DNA from: Haploplasma axanthum
Lineage (GTDB): Bacteria; Bacillota_I; Bacilli_A; Acholeplasmatales; Acholeplasmataceae
Length of the DNA stretch: 64,000 bases
Reading direction: 5' to 3'
NCBI RefSeq assembly: GCF_900660745.1
Contig: NZ_LR215048.1
Span: forward strand, 1,819,100 to 1,883,099
Position numbers and translations under genes: made by a program. Of this stretch, positions 54,419 through 62,450 are shown in pieces. The notes under the pieces were generated by a model that saw only the letters and a list, made by a program, of their open reading frames with translations, was not told where the DNA came from and made no database searches. Positions within the stretch are counted from its first letter, which is position 1, and each line of letters begins with the position of its first letter.

Positions 54419-55582
54419 GTGATTAAAAAAATACTAATAATTATATTTATCGGGGTTGCAAGTTTTCTTCTTGCAACTCCAAAACTATATGCAGCGGAAA
54501 CTGCAAAGCCTTCGCCAAGTATTGAAATAACTGATATAACTAGAAATCAAAATACAATAACAATACAAACAAATGAAACTGATTTAATTACACATGCAGT
54601 TGTTGAATACGTGTTTCTAGAAAACACACAACGAATATCAATGCTTAAAACTTATGACGTCAAAAATAACACCTTTACAATCGAAAGTAAAATAACTGAT
54701 TTAAAGATTTGGCAACTTAAAAAGATACGAAAAGAAACTTCAACACTTCATATGACTAGTGGAAAAAACACGATAGGAACAATTGAAAATGTGGAACGAA
54801 GAAACATATCAGAGATTGAAACAGTCGCATCTAACATCGTTGATACTGGCTTATTTTTAGATAAGAATACTGGTAAACACATTGGACCAGGTAGATTAGA
54901 TGTTAAATTAAAATATTTTGAGTTTTATTTCAAGTTTGAAAAAACACATGACAAAGTCATATCAATTGATGTTAACTATGTTTTTGGTGATTTAAATTAT
55001 GATGAAACAAGTCTAATAAATACTGAAAATATATCCGAGCGTATTTTTCCTGATGGCGTTGAAATTGAAGGTTACGAAATAATATGGGACGCTATAAATT
55101 ATTCTAAAAATACATTTAAAAAACTAGCGGTACGCGGATTAGATAACAATTTCATTGCTTCTATCGACGCAAACTATGTAACAAGAGTTTTCCCGATTAA
55201 AAATGCTGCATCTAACATTGAGCGACGTGGTAGAGGCTCTCGTGCAAGTTTCGCATATGGTGTATCTAACTTCGCTATCATTAAAATACAATATATGGTT
55301 GATGGCGTTTTCTTTGAAGATGACGTCATAAATCCACCAGTTGATCCTGTTGAGCCTGTGACTCCTGAAGATACATTAGGTTGGCTTCAAGAATTGATAG
55401 CAAAAATTAAAGAAATAATCCAAAAATTAAAAGATGCTTGGGGTAAATATTCAACAATTGTATTGACTGTTATATATATTCTTATTGTTTATATTTGTTA
55501 TAGAATTCTCAAAGCATGTTGGGGATTGATTCAACTGCCATTTAAGTTATTAAAAGTTTTATTTATACCAAAGAAAAAATAG
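54419..55582 (+). CDS. second secreted, membrane-anchored phage virion protein
   Basis: 387 residues from a GTG start (AAAGGATGTG upstream), the intact copy in this window. Signal peptide with core IIIFIGVASFLLA and cleavage near LYAAE (about 26). A beta-rich ectodomain of about 275 residues follows, with a short Pro-rich hinge (NPPVDPVEPVTPEDT). Then come an amphipathic helix (LQELIAKIKEIIQKLKDAW) and a membrane helix (IVLTVIYILIVYICYRIL), with a basic end KKK. No family recognised. Position after the pIII-like gene and before the ATPase suggests a minor virion or assembly protein. Confidence 0.72.
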   Translation: MIKKILIIIFIGVASFLLATPKLYAAETAKPSPSIEITDITRNQNTITIQTNETDLITHAVVEYVFLENTQRISMLKTYDVKNNTFTIESKITDLKIWQLKKIRKETSTLHMTSGKNTIGTIENVERRNISEIETVASNIVDTGLFLDKNTGKHIGPGRLDVKLKYFEFYFKFEKTHDKVISIDVNYVFGDLNYDETSLINTENISERIFPDGVEIEGYEIIWDAINYSKNTFKKLAVRGLDNNFIASIDANYVTRVFPIKNAASNIERRGRGSRASFAYGVSNFAIIKIQYMVDGVFFEDDVINPPVDPVEPVTPEDTLGWLQELIAKIKEIIQKLKDAWGKYSTIVLTVIYILIVYICYRILKACWGLIQLPFKLLKVLFIPKKK

Positions 55583-55593
55583 GAGGAATTACA

Positions 55594-55755
55594 ATGATTA
55601 CAGATTTTTTTATGTTTATATTTTCACTACCAAAAAAGGGGTGGAAGATTTTAGTTAAAGTTGGTAAAGGAATTAAAAAAGGATTTCAAGTTTTATTTGT
55701 TCCAAAGAAAAAAACTAAAAAACGTGACGTTAAAAAGCAAAGTGGTAAAAGATGA
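55594..55755 (+). CDS. small basic hydrophobic phage protein, coat-protein candidate
   Basis: 53 residues, ribosome site AGGAGG. The hydrophobic N-terminus (MITDFFMFIFSLPKKGWKIL) and an amphipathic middle run into a very basic tail (KKKTKKRDVKKQSGKR). Its C-terminal LFVPKKK resembles LFIPKKK at the end of the preceding protein. Size, basic tail and position fit a filamentous-phage coat or DNA-contacting protein, but there is no signal peptide or acidic N-terminus as in classical pVIII. Its stop overlaps the ATPase start (ATGA). Confidence 0.65.
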   Translation: MITDFFMFIFSLPKKGWKILVKVGKGIKKGFQVLFVPKKKTKKRDVKKQSGKR

Positions 55756-56708
55756 TAAAACACGATTGGCGTTACAATTTGGCACACTTCCCAGATGCGT
55801 TATTCCTAGCATTTGGAAAATTGCTAAAATTGATTTTATTTTCATTTAATAACATCTTAAGGAAGTGGCAAAGTTTTCTAGACGTCTGGAACAATAGCGA
55901 CGTTTGGAGGTTAGCGAGATACTTAACTTTTCCACTTCATTGGATTTGGATACTTGCATATAAAGAAAGCAAAAAGAAAAAGTATGATAGCAACCTCTTC
56001 GATATCCCGGGCTTACAAATAATCAGTGGAAATACTGGAGCGGGTAAAACGTCTCTTGTATATGAAATTATTGAACGTTATAGAATACTTTTCGGAAAGC
56101 CTTGGTATATCAATTCGGACTTTGAAAAGCCACGATATAACGAGCCATTACAAGCGTATATTAGATATCATAGATATATGGAGTTTGGAAACGTCTGGAA
56201 TGATTTTGAAACAAAAATACAACTAAATAAAAATCTATATGGTGGCTATGTTCTAGATGAGTTTACACGAATATTCGACCACCGCCAAAATCAAACAACG
56301 GAGTATTTAAGTAAGTTTGTTCCATTTAGGGATTACACTGTATTGATTAGAAAAAACATTGAGCGCATCATTGGAATAACGCAATTAGATAGATTAGATA
56401 TACATTTAATGTATCTAGTCAAAATGTGGCATAAGCCAAGAATTGACATAGGATTTGACTATGAAGATTGGATGTTAAAGTCTGGGCTATTTAGATTTAA
56501 AATAAAGGGTTGGTATATCGACTCTTACACTATCAACACTAGCGACCAATCAAATATGCTTGTTCCGTTTAAATCGTGGTATTTAAAAGCCGAATACGCT
56601 GACTTTGAATATTATGATACTTATGCTTATTCGGACGCTTATAATCATGTTCCGTTAGATATGCCGAACATGAAATACAATCAAGGAGGATTAAGAAATG
56701 CAAATTAA
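55752..56708 (+). CDS. Zot/pI-like phage morphogenesis ATPase
   Basis: 318 residues, intact copy. The N-terminal 75 residues hold two hydrophobic or amphipathic segments (about 15-33 and 56-70). The ATPase core has Walker A GNTGAGKT (93-100), Walker B YVLDE (166-170) and the Zot-type sensor segment ERIIGITQLDRLDIHLM. The C-terminal ~90 residues are strand-rich and Tyr-rich. This is the hallmark gene of inoviruses (gene I/Zot), driving virion extrusion through the membrane. Membrane topology differs from coliphage pI, whose helix follows the ATPase. It overlaps the next gene by 11 nt. Confidence 0.82.
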   Translation: MIKHDWRYNLAHFPDALFLAFGKLLKLILFSFNNILRKWQSFLDVWNNSDVWRLARYLTFPLHWIWILAYKESKKKKYDSNLFDIPGLQIISGNTGAGKTSLVYEIIERYRILFGKPWYINSDFEKPRYNEPLQAYIRYHRYMEFGNVWNDFETKIQLNKNLYGGYVLDEFTRIFDHRQNQTTEYLSKFVPFRDYTVLIRKNIERIIGITQLDRLDIHLMYLVKMWHKPRIDIGFDYEDWMLKSGLFRFKIKGWYIDSYTINTSDQSNMLVPFKSWYLKAEYADFEYYDTYAYSDAYNHVPLDMPNMKYNQGGLRNAN

Positions 56709-57033
56709 TGACGTCATAAATGTTGCTAAAATAGTTTTAATTATTGGAGGTACAATTTCAATAACTGCATTTTTCTTATTATCAATTTTATTCATGCCTA
56801 GTTTCTTTCAAAAAATGGTTAACTTAAAAAGAGCTGAGCACATCATGCAAGAAAACTTAGAGATTGTAGAGAAAGCAACATTCTTTCAAACTAATCAAGA
56901 CTTTAATAAAATCATAGATGAGCAAATGGATACGATTAGAAAAAATGCTGCTAAACTAAAATCACTACATGCCGAAATAGATCAATTAGGAAAAGATTTA
57001 TCGAATAAGAAAAAAGGGCAACAAAAATCCTAA
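56698..57033 (+). CDS. phage membrane/coiled-coil protein
   Basis: 111 residues. A single membrane helix (about 10-34, IVLIIGGTISITAFFLLSILF) is followed by a charged coiled coil (about 45-103) and a Lys-rich end. Last gene of the virion block; it may act with the ATPase in the extrusion complex or anchor virion proteins. No family recognised. The following 200 bp carry a palindrome and the operon terminator but no gene. Confidence 0.7.
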   Translation: MQINDVINVAKIVLIIGGTISITAFFLLSILFMPSFFQKMVNLKRAEHIMQENLEIVEKATFFQTNQDFNKIIDEQMDTIRKNAAKLKSLHAEIDQLGKDLSNKKKGQQKS

Positions 57034-57039
57034 TATAAT

Positions 57040-57145
57040 ACATATACTTTAGTATATGTTTATATAAGTTTATATATCGGCGGCAATCGACGTGATATGA
57101 CGAGTTGAAATTTCATTTATTGAATATCTATCAACTCGTTTTTTA
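57040..57145 (+). terminator. late-operon hairpins and terminator, copy 2
   Basis: A perfect 8-bp inverted repeat ACATATAC-TTTA-GTATATGT (57040-57059) is followed by a terminator with stem ACGAGTTGA/TCAACTCGT, a loop of about 22 nt, and six T (57100-57145). It separates the virion genes from integrase. Confidence 0.78.
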
Positions 57146-57235
57146 TTTGAGCGTTATAATAATAAGACTGGGATTTTTTTAGGGATTTGCTACCTCATAA
57201 AATATTAAAAAACAATACATGAGGAGATTAACAAA

Positions 57236-58120
57236 ATGAAAATTAAAGATGTTTTTAAAGACTATTTAGACTATGCAGAGTTTTATTTAGAGTTTGATAC
57301 TTGGAGAACTTACAAAAGAGATTTAAAACTAATTACAAAGGTTTTAGACGTCATGCATATTTATGATACAACACAATTAGATGCAAATATCATTGACAAG
57401 CTTAATAGATATTTAAAAGGAAATACTGAAAAGAAAAACAGCAAAATAAATGATACAGTGTCAACTTTTATATCTTCACTTAATCATTCAAATATTAGCA
57501 CTAAACATTTTAAAATGATAAGATTAAAAAACGATACAATCGGTTATAAGCCACTTCCCGAAAATGAGTTGATACTTATGTTAGATTATATAGAAAAACT
57601 CAATACAAGCGAAACTAACAATCTTTCATGGGTTGCTAGCATATACATTATGTTAGACACTGGGGCAAGAATTAATGAAGTGACTAACATATTAACAAAA
57701 AATGTTGACGTCAGTGGTAGAAGAATATTATTAGAGGAAACTAAAAACGGAAAAATGCGTATAGTTCCTTTTGGGGATTTATCTGCTGATATAATCAGTA
57801 AAATATATGATCCTAATCATTCACATTTATTATGGAATTATTACAGCAATATAAAACTATCAAGGGTATCACTTCACAAGTTTTTAAAACGTTTATCTGA
57901 TAAATTAAATCTTACATCTGGGAACATTACATCACATAGATTTAGAAAGACATTTGCAACTAGATTATTAAAAATGAAATGCCCTATTACAACAATTCAA
58001 AAACTGCTAGGACATTCAAGTATTTCAATAACTATGAGATATTTAGAAATAGACGATTACATGTTAGAAAAAGATTATATCGAACATTATAGTTATAATG
58101 CATTAAAAAAAGCGGACTAA
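57236..58120 (+). CDS. int: phage tyrosine integrase
   Basis: 294 residues, the intact copy. N-terminal SAM-like core-binding domain (about 1-100). The catalytic domain has Arg145 (DTGARINE), a beta-hairpin Lys (NGKMRIVP), HRFR at 234-237, His260 (LLGHSS) and nucleophile Tyr269 (MRYLEI). It is XerC/D-like in size. Ribosome site GAGGAG. It should catalyse integration and excision at the tRNA core 370 bp downstream. Its last codon overlaps the repressor's end by 4 nt, tail to tail. No excisionase was recognised. Confidence 0.93.
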   Translation: MKIKDVFKDYLDYAEFYLEFDTWRTYKRDLKLITKVLDVMHIYDTTQLDANIIDKLNRYLKGNTEKKNSKINDTVSTFISSLNHSNISTKHFKMIRLKNDTIGYKPLPENELILMLDYIEKLNTSETNNLSWVASIYIMLDTGARINEVTNILTKNVDVSGRRILLEETKNGKMRIVPFGDLSADIISKIYDPNHSHLLWNYYSNIKLSRVSLHKFLKRLSDKLNLTSGNITSHRFRKTFATRLLKMKCPITTIQKLLGHSSISITMRYLEIDDYMLEKDYIEHYSYNALKKAD

Positions 58121-58131
58121 AAATCCGCTTT
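58109..58131. terminator. bidirectional int/repressor terminator, copy 2
   Basis: Stem AAAGCGGA/TCCGCTTT placed over the overlapping 3' ends of the two convergent genes. T runs follow on the minus side and a weaker one on the plus side. Confidence 0.8.
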
Positions 58132-58374
58132 CTTCTTTGTTATATTTTTTAATTGTTCAGAGTATTCTTTGTGTATTTTTTCAAATTGGATTAACTCATC
58201 GACTGTTACATCTAACAATACCGCCATTTCGATTGCACGTTCTAAACTTGGATTAATCTTACTTCTTTCATAGTCAGATATGATAGTTCTATCAATTTTA
58301 AGCCTGTTTGCAAGTTCTTGCTGAGTTAGTCCCTTTTTTTGTCTAAACTCTTTAAGATTTAATTTAATCGCCAT
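58117..58374 (-). CDS. XRE-family phage repressor, copy 2
   Basis: Identical to the product of 48463-48720. Confidence 0.85.
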   Translation of the reverse strand: MAIKLNLKEFRQKKGLTQQELANRLKIDRTIISDYERSKINPSLERAIEMAVLLDVTVDELIQFEKIHKEYSEQLKNITKKKADF

Positions 58375-58391
58375 TTTAACACACCTTTCTA

Positions 58392-58442
58392 TTGACATGT
58401 GGACTATAATCCACTATAATTCATTTGTGGACTATGTTCCAC
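58392..58442 (+). promoter_or_regulatory. rightward phage promoter with two operators, copy 2
   Basis: Same elements as 48738-48788: TTGACA 58392-58397, operator 1 at 58399-58414, TATAAT 58415-58420, operator 2 at 58427-58442. It reads into copy 3. Confidence 0.82.
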
Positions 58443-58492
58443 TATCAAAATTAAAAAAATATGTGTTAAACATATCTTATTTATTTACTAAT

Positions 58493-58568
58493 TGGTGACC
58501 CGTACGGGATTCGAACCCGTGAATGCATGCGTGAAAGGCATGTGAGTTAACCGTTTCTCCAACGGGCC
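58493..58568 (-). tRNA. tRNA-Glu (TTC), copy 3, phage-borne
   Basis: Identical to the two other copies. Confidence 0.95.
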
Positions 58569-58570
58569 AA

Positions 58571-58593
58571 TGGCGGAGTGAGAGGGAGTCGAA
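58571..58593 (-). other. tRNA 3' end fragment at copy 2/3 junction
   Basis: Same 23-nt fragment as 39274-39296. Confidence 0.75.
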
Positions 58594-58625
58594 TTATTTA
58601 ACCCTTATAAATAAGATTGAATTAT

Positions 58626-58647
58626 AAACGCATATTAGCGTTTTTTT
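58626..58647 (+). terminator. phage terminator near attachment site, copy 3
   Basis: Same stem as 39329-39350, about 200 bp downstream of the copy 2 rightward promoter. Confidence 0.7.
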
Positions 58648-58677
58648 TATTTTATGGGCGAAACATTAATAACATTT

Positions 58678-58795
58678 TAAAGGGATAAATTAAAGGAGCC
58701 CATGCCTTAATTTGTCCGTTTAAAGTGTTATTTTTATTTAACACTTTGTGTCCCTTTATTCCTACGACGTTAACGCCGGCATTGTTGACGTCGTA
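58678..58795. other. hairpin cluster, candidate origin/packaging region, copy 3
   Basis: Same stem-loops as 39381-39498. Confidence 0.5.
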
Positions 58796-58837
58796 ATTGG
58801 AGGGGGAACAAACAACAATTAAAGGGAGGTTCATCAT

Positions 58838-59326
58838 ATGAACAAAGATTTACAAGCAGTATTTAGCAATCGTACAGACGATTGGGCGACACCAGAGATT
58901 ATATTTGATTATCTGGAACGTTATTGTGAGGTTAAAAAAGACGAATGGTTTGACCCATGTCCTCTTGGTGCATTCGATAAAGGTTATGACGGTTTAAAAG
59001 TTGATTGGAGTAATCACGAAAATATTTACATCAATCCACCTTATAGCAATATTAAAGGTTTTGTTGAGAAAGCAATTGAAACACATACTAACGATAGAAC
59101 TAAAGCAATTTACTTCTTAATACCTGCAAGAACTGACACAAAGTATTATAAGCTTCTTTTCGAGTATGGTTGTAATTTCGAGTTCATTGAGGGACGTTTG
59201 AAGTTTGGAAAATCAAAACATTCAAGTACTTTTCCTAGCGTATTGGTTCAACTAAATGGCGACGGAGTAATGAGAAATCAAATATATTATATTAGCAAAA
59301 ATAAATTACATGGGGGCAATAAATAA
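58838..59326 (+). CDS. phage DNA N-6-adenine methyltransferase, copy 3
   Basis: Identical to the product of 39541-40029. Confidence 0.9.
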   Translation: MNKDLQAVFSNRTDDWATPEIIFDYLERYCEVKKDEWFDPCPLGAFDKGYDGLKVDWSNHENIYINPPYSNIKGFVEKAIETHTNDRTKAIYFLIPARTDTKYYKLLFEYGCNFEFIEGRLKFGKSKHSSTFPSVLVQLNGDGVMRNQIYYISKNKLHGGNK

Positions 59327-59538
59327 TGAAAAAAAGAATTAATAAAAAAGATTTAATGGCGTTTTTAAAAAGCGAAAAAGGCTTTTTAAAATTAGATACA
59401 ATGTGTTGGCGTGCTTTTGTTGAAATTGATGGTGTTGATTACACTGTCAATTTCGATACATATTTAAAACTTGATTTAATCAAATTGAAAAGCGACTTTA
59501 TGACTAAATACTATGTACTTAGAAAGGTGGCTAACTAA
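59326..59538 (+). CDS. phage hypothetical protein (70 aa), copy 3
   Basis: Identical to the product of 40029-40241. Confidence 0.7.
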   Translation: MKKRINKKDLMAFLKSEKGFLKLDTMCWRAFVEIDGVDYTVNFDTYLKLDLIKLKSDFMTKYYVLRKVAN

Positions 59539-59759
59539 TGAAAAAAAGAATGTTGGAATATAAAGGAATGTTATATACTGAGGAAGATTTATTTGAAAAA
59601 CTGGAAGACGATGAAATAATTGAATCATCTGTACTTGTTAATTATTATTACAATGGAAATTTTATAGGTAATGACAATGGATTTTCAACTAAAGAAATGC
59701 TTGATGAGATTATAGAAAGCGGCAATTTAAGTATATCAGAGGTAAAAACTAATGACTAA
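59538..59759 (+). CDS. phage hypothetical protein (73 aa), copy 3
   Basis: Identical to the product of 40241-40462. Confidence 0.7.
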   Translation: MKKRMLEYKGMLYTEEDLFEKLEDDEIIESSVLVNYYYNGNFIGNDNGFSTKEMLDEIIESGNLSISEVKTND

Positions 59760-60048
59760 AAATGAAATGTTAGAACTCAAAAATGGCGACTTTGTGCAAG
59801 TAAAAAAAGGAAATAAATGGTACAACGGCATAGCAATTCAACATAAAGAGAATAGTCTTCTTTTTGATGATGACGACTTATTTTTATATGTTATTTATTT
59901 TCCTGATAGTGAAACTAATATGTATGACGCCCATAATTTTTTTAGCCGTAACGAAATTAGACTACCAAATTATGACGTCACAAACAATGAAACTCTTAAA
60001 AAAGTTAAAAAGTTAGTAGATCAATTAGTTGTTAAAGGTGGTAAATAA
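59752..60048 (+). CDS. phage hypothetical protein (98 aa), copy 3
   Basis: Intact and identical to the product of 40455-40751. Confidence 0.7.
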   Translation: MTKNEMLELKNGDFVQVKKGNKWYNGIAIQHKENSLLFDDDDLFLYVIYFPDSETNMYDAHNFFSRNEIRLPNYDVTNNETLKKVKKLVDQLVVKGGK

Positions 60049-60049
60049 T

Positions 60050-60223
60050 ATGTATATTTTAGAAAAAAATAATCAATATGTTTCAAATATTATCGTAGTT
60101 TTTAACAACAAAAAAGCAAAATGTATCTTATCTGATAACGTTAATTTCGCAGTGAAATTCTATGATAAAAAAGATGCAAAAGCACAGGCAAAACGATTTA
60201 AATGTAATCTAAAGGAGTTGTAG
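60050..60223 (+). CDS. phage hypothetical protein (57 aa), copy 3
   Basis: Identical to the product of 40753-40926. Confidence 0.65.
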   Translation: MYILEKNNQYVSNIIVVFNNKKAKCILSDNVNFAVKFYDKKDAKAQAKRFKCNLKEL

Positions 60224-60226
60224 AAA

Positions 60227-60979
60227 TTGAGTAAGAAAAAAGATTTTATTGTTGAAAAAGCAAGTTTCACAACGATAGAAAATGATATATTTTTCTATCA
60301 AAATAATGGTGAAAAACTATCACTTGAAGCGTGGGGATTGTACGCGTTCATGTTATCACTTCCCGACGCTTGGGACTACACTATTAACGGGCTGAAATCA
60401 GTTGTAAACGCTGGACGTGATAAGGTTTCAAAAACGTTAAAAGAACTTGAAAATGCAGGCTTTTTAGAGCGTCAACAAAGTAATGAAAATGGGCGTTTTG
60501 GTAACATGCAATACAAGATAATTCGTAGACTTCAAACACCGTTGACTGAAAAACCGTTAACGGAAATACCGTCGACGGAAAATCAGATACAACTAATTAC
60601 TAAAGAACTAAAAGATCTTGATAAATTTAAAGATAAAGGGGAAATTTCTTTCCCCCAAACGTTCCACTACCTAACTAAAGAATTGATTAATAAAAAATAC
60701 ATCAGTGCTTTAGATTTTGATGTCGAAAAATATAACGATTTGTTTAGTACATTAGATTCAAGATATGGTTATCAAAATGTACTTGAAGTCACTAGGTATG
60801 CATTAACTTATTCGCTGAAAAATGTTGAACGAATTAATAACAAATTATCGTATTTATCAAGTGCCATTATGAGCGAACTTGTTAAACGTGAAAAAGCATC
60901 ATCAAATGAACCTGCTTGGTTAGATGCATACATGAAAGAATTATTTCATAAGGATGAGTTGACTGATGAATATTTTTAG
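60227..60979 (+). CDS. HTH replication-initiator-like phage protein, copy 3
   Basis: Identical to the product of 40930-41682; TTG start. Confidence 0.72.
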   Translation: MSKKKDFIVEKASFTTIENDIFFYQNNGEKLSLEAWGLYAFMLSLPDAWDYTINGLKSVVNAGRDKVSKTLKELENAGFLERQQSNENGRFGNMQYKIIRRLQTPLTEKPLTEIPSTENQIQLITKELKDLDKFKDKGEISFPQTFHYLTKELINKKYISALDFDVEKYNDLFSTLDSRYGYQNVLEVTRYALTYSLKNVERINNKLSYLSSAIMSELVKREKASSNEPAWLDAYMKELFHKDELTDEYF

Positions 60980-61190
60980 AATGATTTTAGATAATGTATT
61001 TTCGATTACTAATTGCGAATATAACATTCAAGAAATTGATACTAATAAAATTGACGTCATAACTAATAGTGCAGTCTTTCATTTTGAAAATCAAACTTTA
61101 ATAATGGTTAACGGAAATTATGATTTTGTTAAAGTTAAGCACATTAAAAATATTGTTGAAAGGATGGTTCAAGATTTTGGAGAAAACTAA
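60966..61190 (+). CDS. phage hypothetical protein (74 aa), copy 3
   Basis: Identical to the product of 41669-41893. Confidence 0.65.
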   Translation: MNIFRMILDNVFSITNCEYNIQEIDTNKIDVITNSAVFHFENQTLIMVNGNYDFVKVKHIKNIVERMVQDFGEN

Positions 61191-61740
61191 CGACAACATA
61201 AAACAACTTTTAGAAAAAATCAAAGCATTAGCAATTAATGGAGTTGACGGCGAAAAAGAAAATGCGCAACTTCTTCTTAAAAAGTTAATGCATAAATATA
61301 AAATCACTGATAATGATCTAGAGATTAACAAACGTGATTGGAGAAATGTTACTCTACCACGTTTTAGATTACATAACAAACTTTTCTGGGCAATCATTCA
61401 ATCAACATACGATATTACTGCGTATCGTAAAACTTCCAAACGTGACGTCATAAAACTATTTATAACGCAAAGTGAATTAGTTGAGATTATTGCTAAGTAC
61501 AATTTTTATGTTTATCACTTCGATGTTGACATTGATGCCTTTGCTATTTCTTTCATTTCTAAAAATAAACTCTTTCCAGTGACTGAACGTGCTGGAACTC
61601 CTAGAGAAATGACAGAGCGTGAATATCAACGCTGGCTTAAAGCTCACGCAATCGAAACATCAAAATATAACTATAATTCTGGGCAACTTGGTAAGGAACA
61701 GTTGCAACTAGATTTTGAAGAAAAGGAGGAATTGCAATGA
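61177..61740 (+). CDS. DUF2786-domain phage protein, copy 3
   Basis: Identical to the product of 41880-42443; TTG start. Confidence 0.72.
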   Translation: MEKTNDNIKQLLEKIKALAINGVDGEKENAQLLLKKLMHKYKITDNDLEINKRDWRNVTLPRFRLHNKLFWAIIQSTYDITAYRKTSKRDVIKLFITQSELVEIIAKYNFYVYHFDVDIDAFAISFISKNKLFPVTERAGTPREMTEREYQRWLKAHAIETSKYNYNSGQLGKEQLQLDFEEKEELQ

Positions 61741-61964
61741 ATGAATTAAAACAGCTTATAAGTGATTTATTGGTTGAATATGACGAGGTTAGCATGGAGC
61801 ATAGAGCAACAATGCCACTTGATTATGACTTTCGAAAAAAATGGCTACTTCCTCTTGCTGAAAAAATTAACAATCTAGATATGAAAATCGAGGTTATAAA
61901 AATATCTTCTAAAATCATTCATGAAAGCAATGCACTAGATGCTTATGACGACGAAGAGGATTAA
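61737..61964 (+). CDS. phage hypothetical protein (75 aa), copy 3
   Basis: Identical to the product of 42440-42667. Confidence 0.65.
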   Translation: MNELKQLISDLLVEYDEVSMEHRATMPLDYDFRKKWLLPLAEKINNLDMKIEVIKISSKIIHESNALDAYDDEED

Positions 61965-61978
61965 GGAGGTGATTAAAA

Positions 61979-62350
61979 ATGAAATCAACTAAACAAGCAT
62001 TTATAACTAAATTGATAGATTATACGTTAGACTTTTTTAAAGTCAAAACTGAGGATCAAGAGCACATCATAAGTTTTAAAGGTGAGCATGTCATAATCTC
62101 ACTGAAAACAAAAGAAACAATACATGAACTTGCTAAGATTGCTTTTGACTTCGAGGAAGATGACGGACTTGATTTTCTAGCATCTGTAATTAATGAATTA
62201 GCATTATCAGATGATGCGATTAAAGATGCTAACGATGTATTAACAGCATTTTATCAAGAAGATTATCAAGAAGATTATAATAATCTGCAAGAGGAAATCG
62301 AAAGAGATATTCAACAAGAAATGATTGATAATAATGTTGAGCCTGATTAA
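61979..62350 (+). CDS. phage hypothetical acidic protein (123 aa), copy 3
   Basis: Identical to the product of 42682-43053. Confidence 0.65.
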   Translation: MKSTKQAFITKLIDYTLDFFKVKTEDQEHIISFKGEHVIISLKTKETIHELAKIAFDFEEDDGLDFLASVINELALSDDAIKDANDVLTAFYQEDYQEDYNNLQEEIERDIQQEMIDNNVEPD

Positions 62351-62450
62351 TAAAAATGATAATAACATGGGGGAAAAAGATAGAGTTGAAAGACTTCTTC
62401 TATTCTTCCATTTTTTTATAAAAAACAAAAATAAAAAGGAGAAATAAGAA

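Larger units (their letters stand above)
48834..58487 (+). mobile_element. prophage copy 2 (best reference copy)
   Basis: 9654 bp, core to core. Sixteen of its 17 genes are intact; only the fourth gene has a one-base deletion. It is bounded on both sides by phage copies, so both its ends are phage-phage junctions. Confidence 0.93.
58488..58593. repeat. attachment core at copy 2/copy 3 junction
   Basis: Third occurrence of the 106-bp core. Confidence 0.8.
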
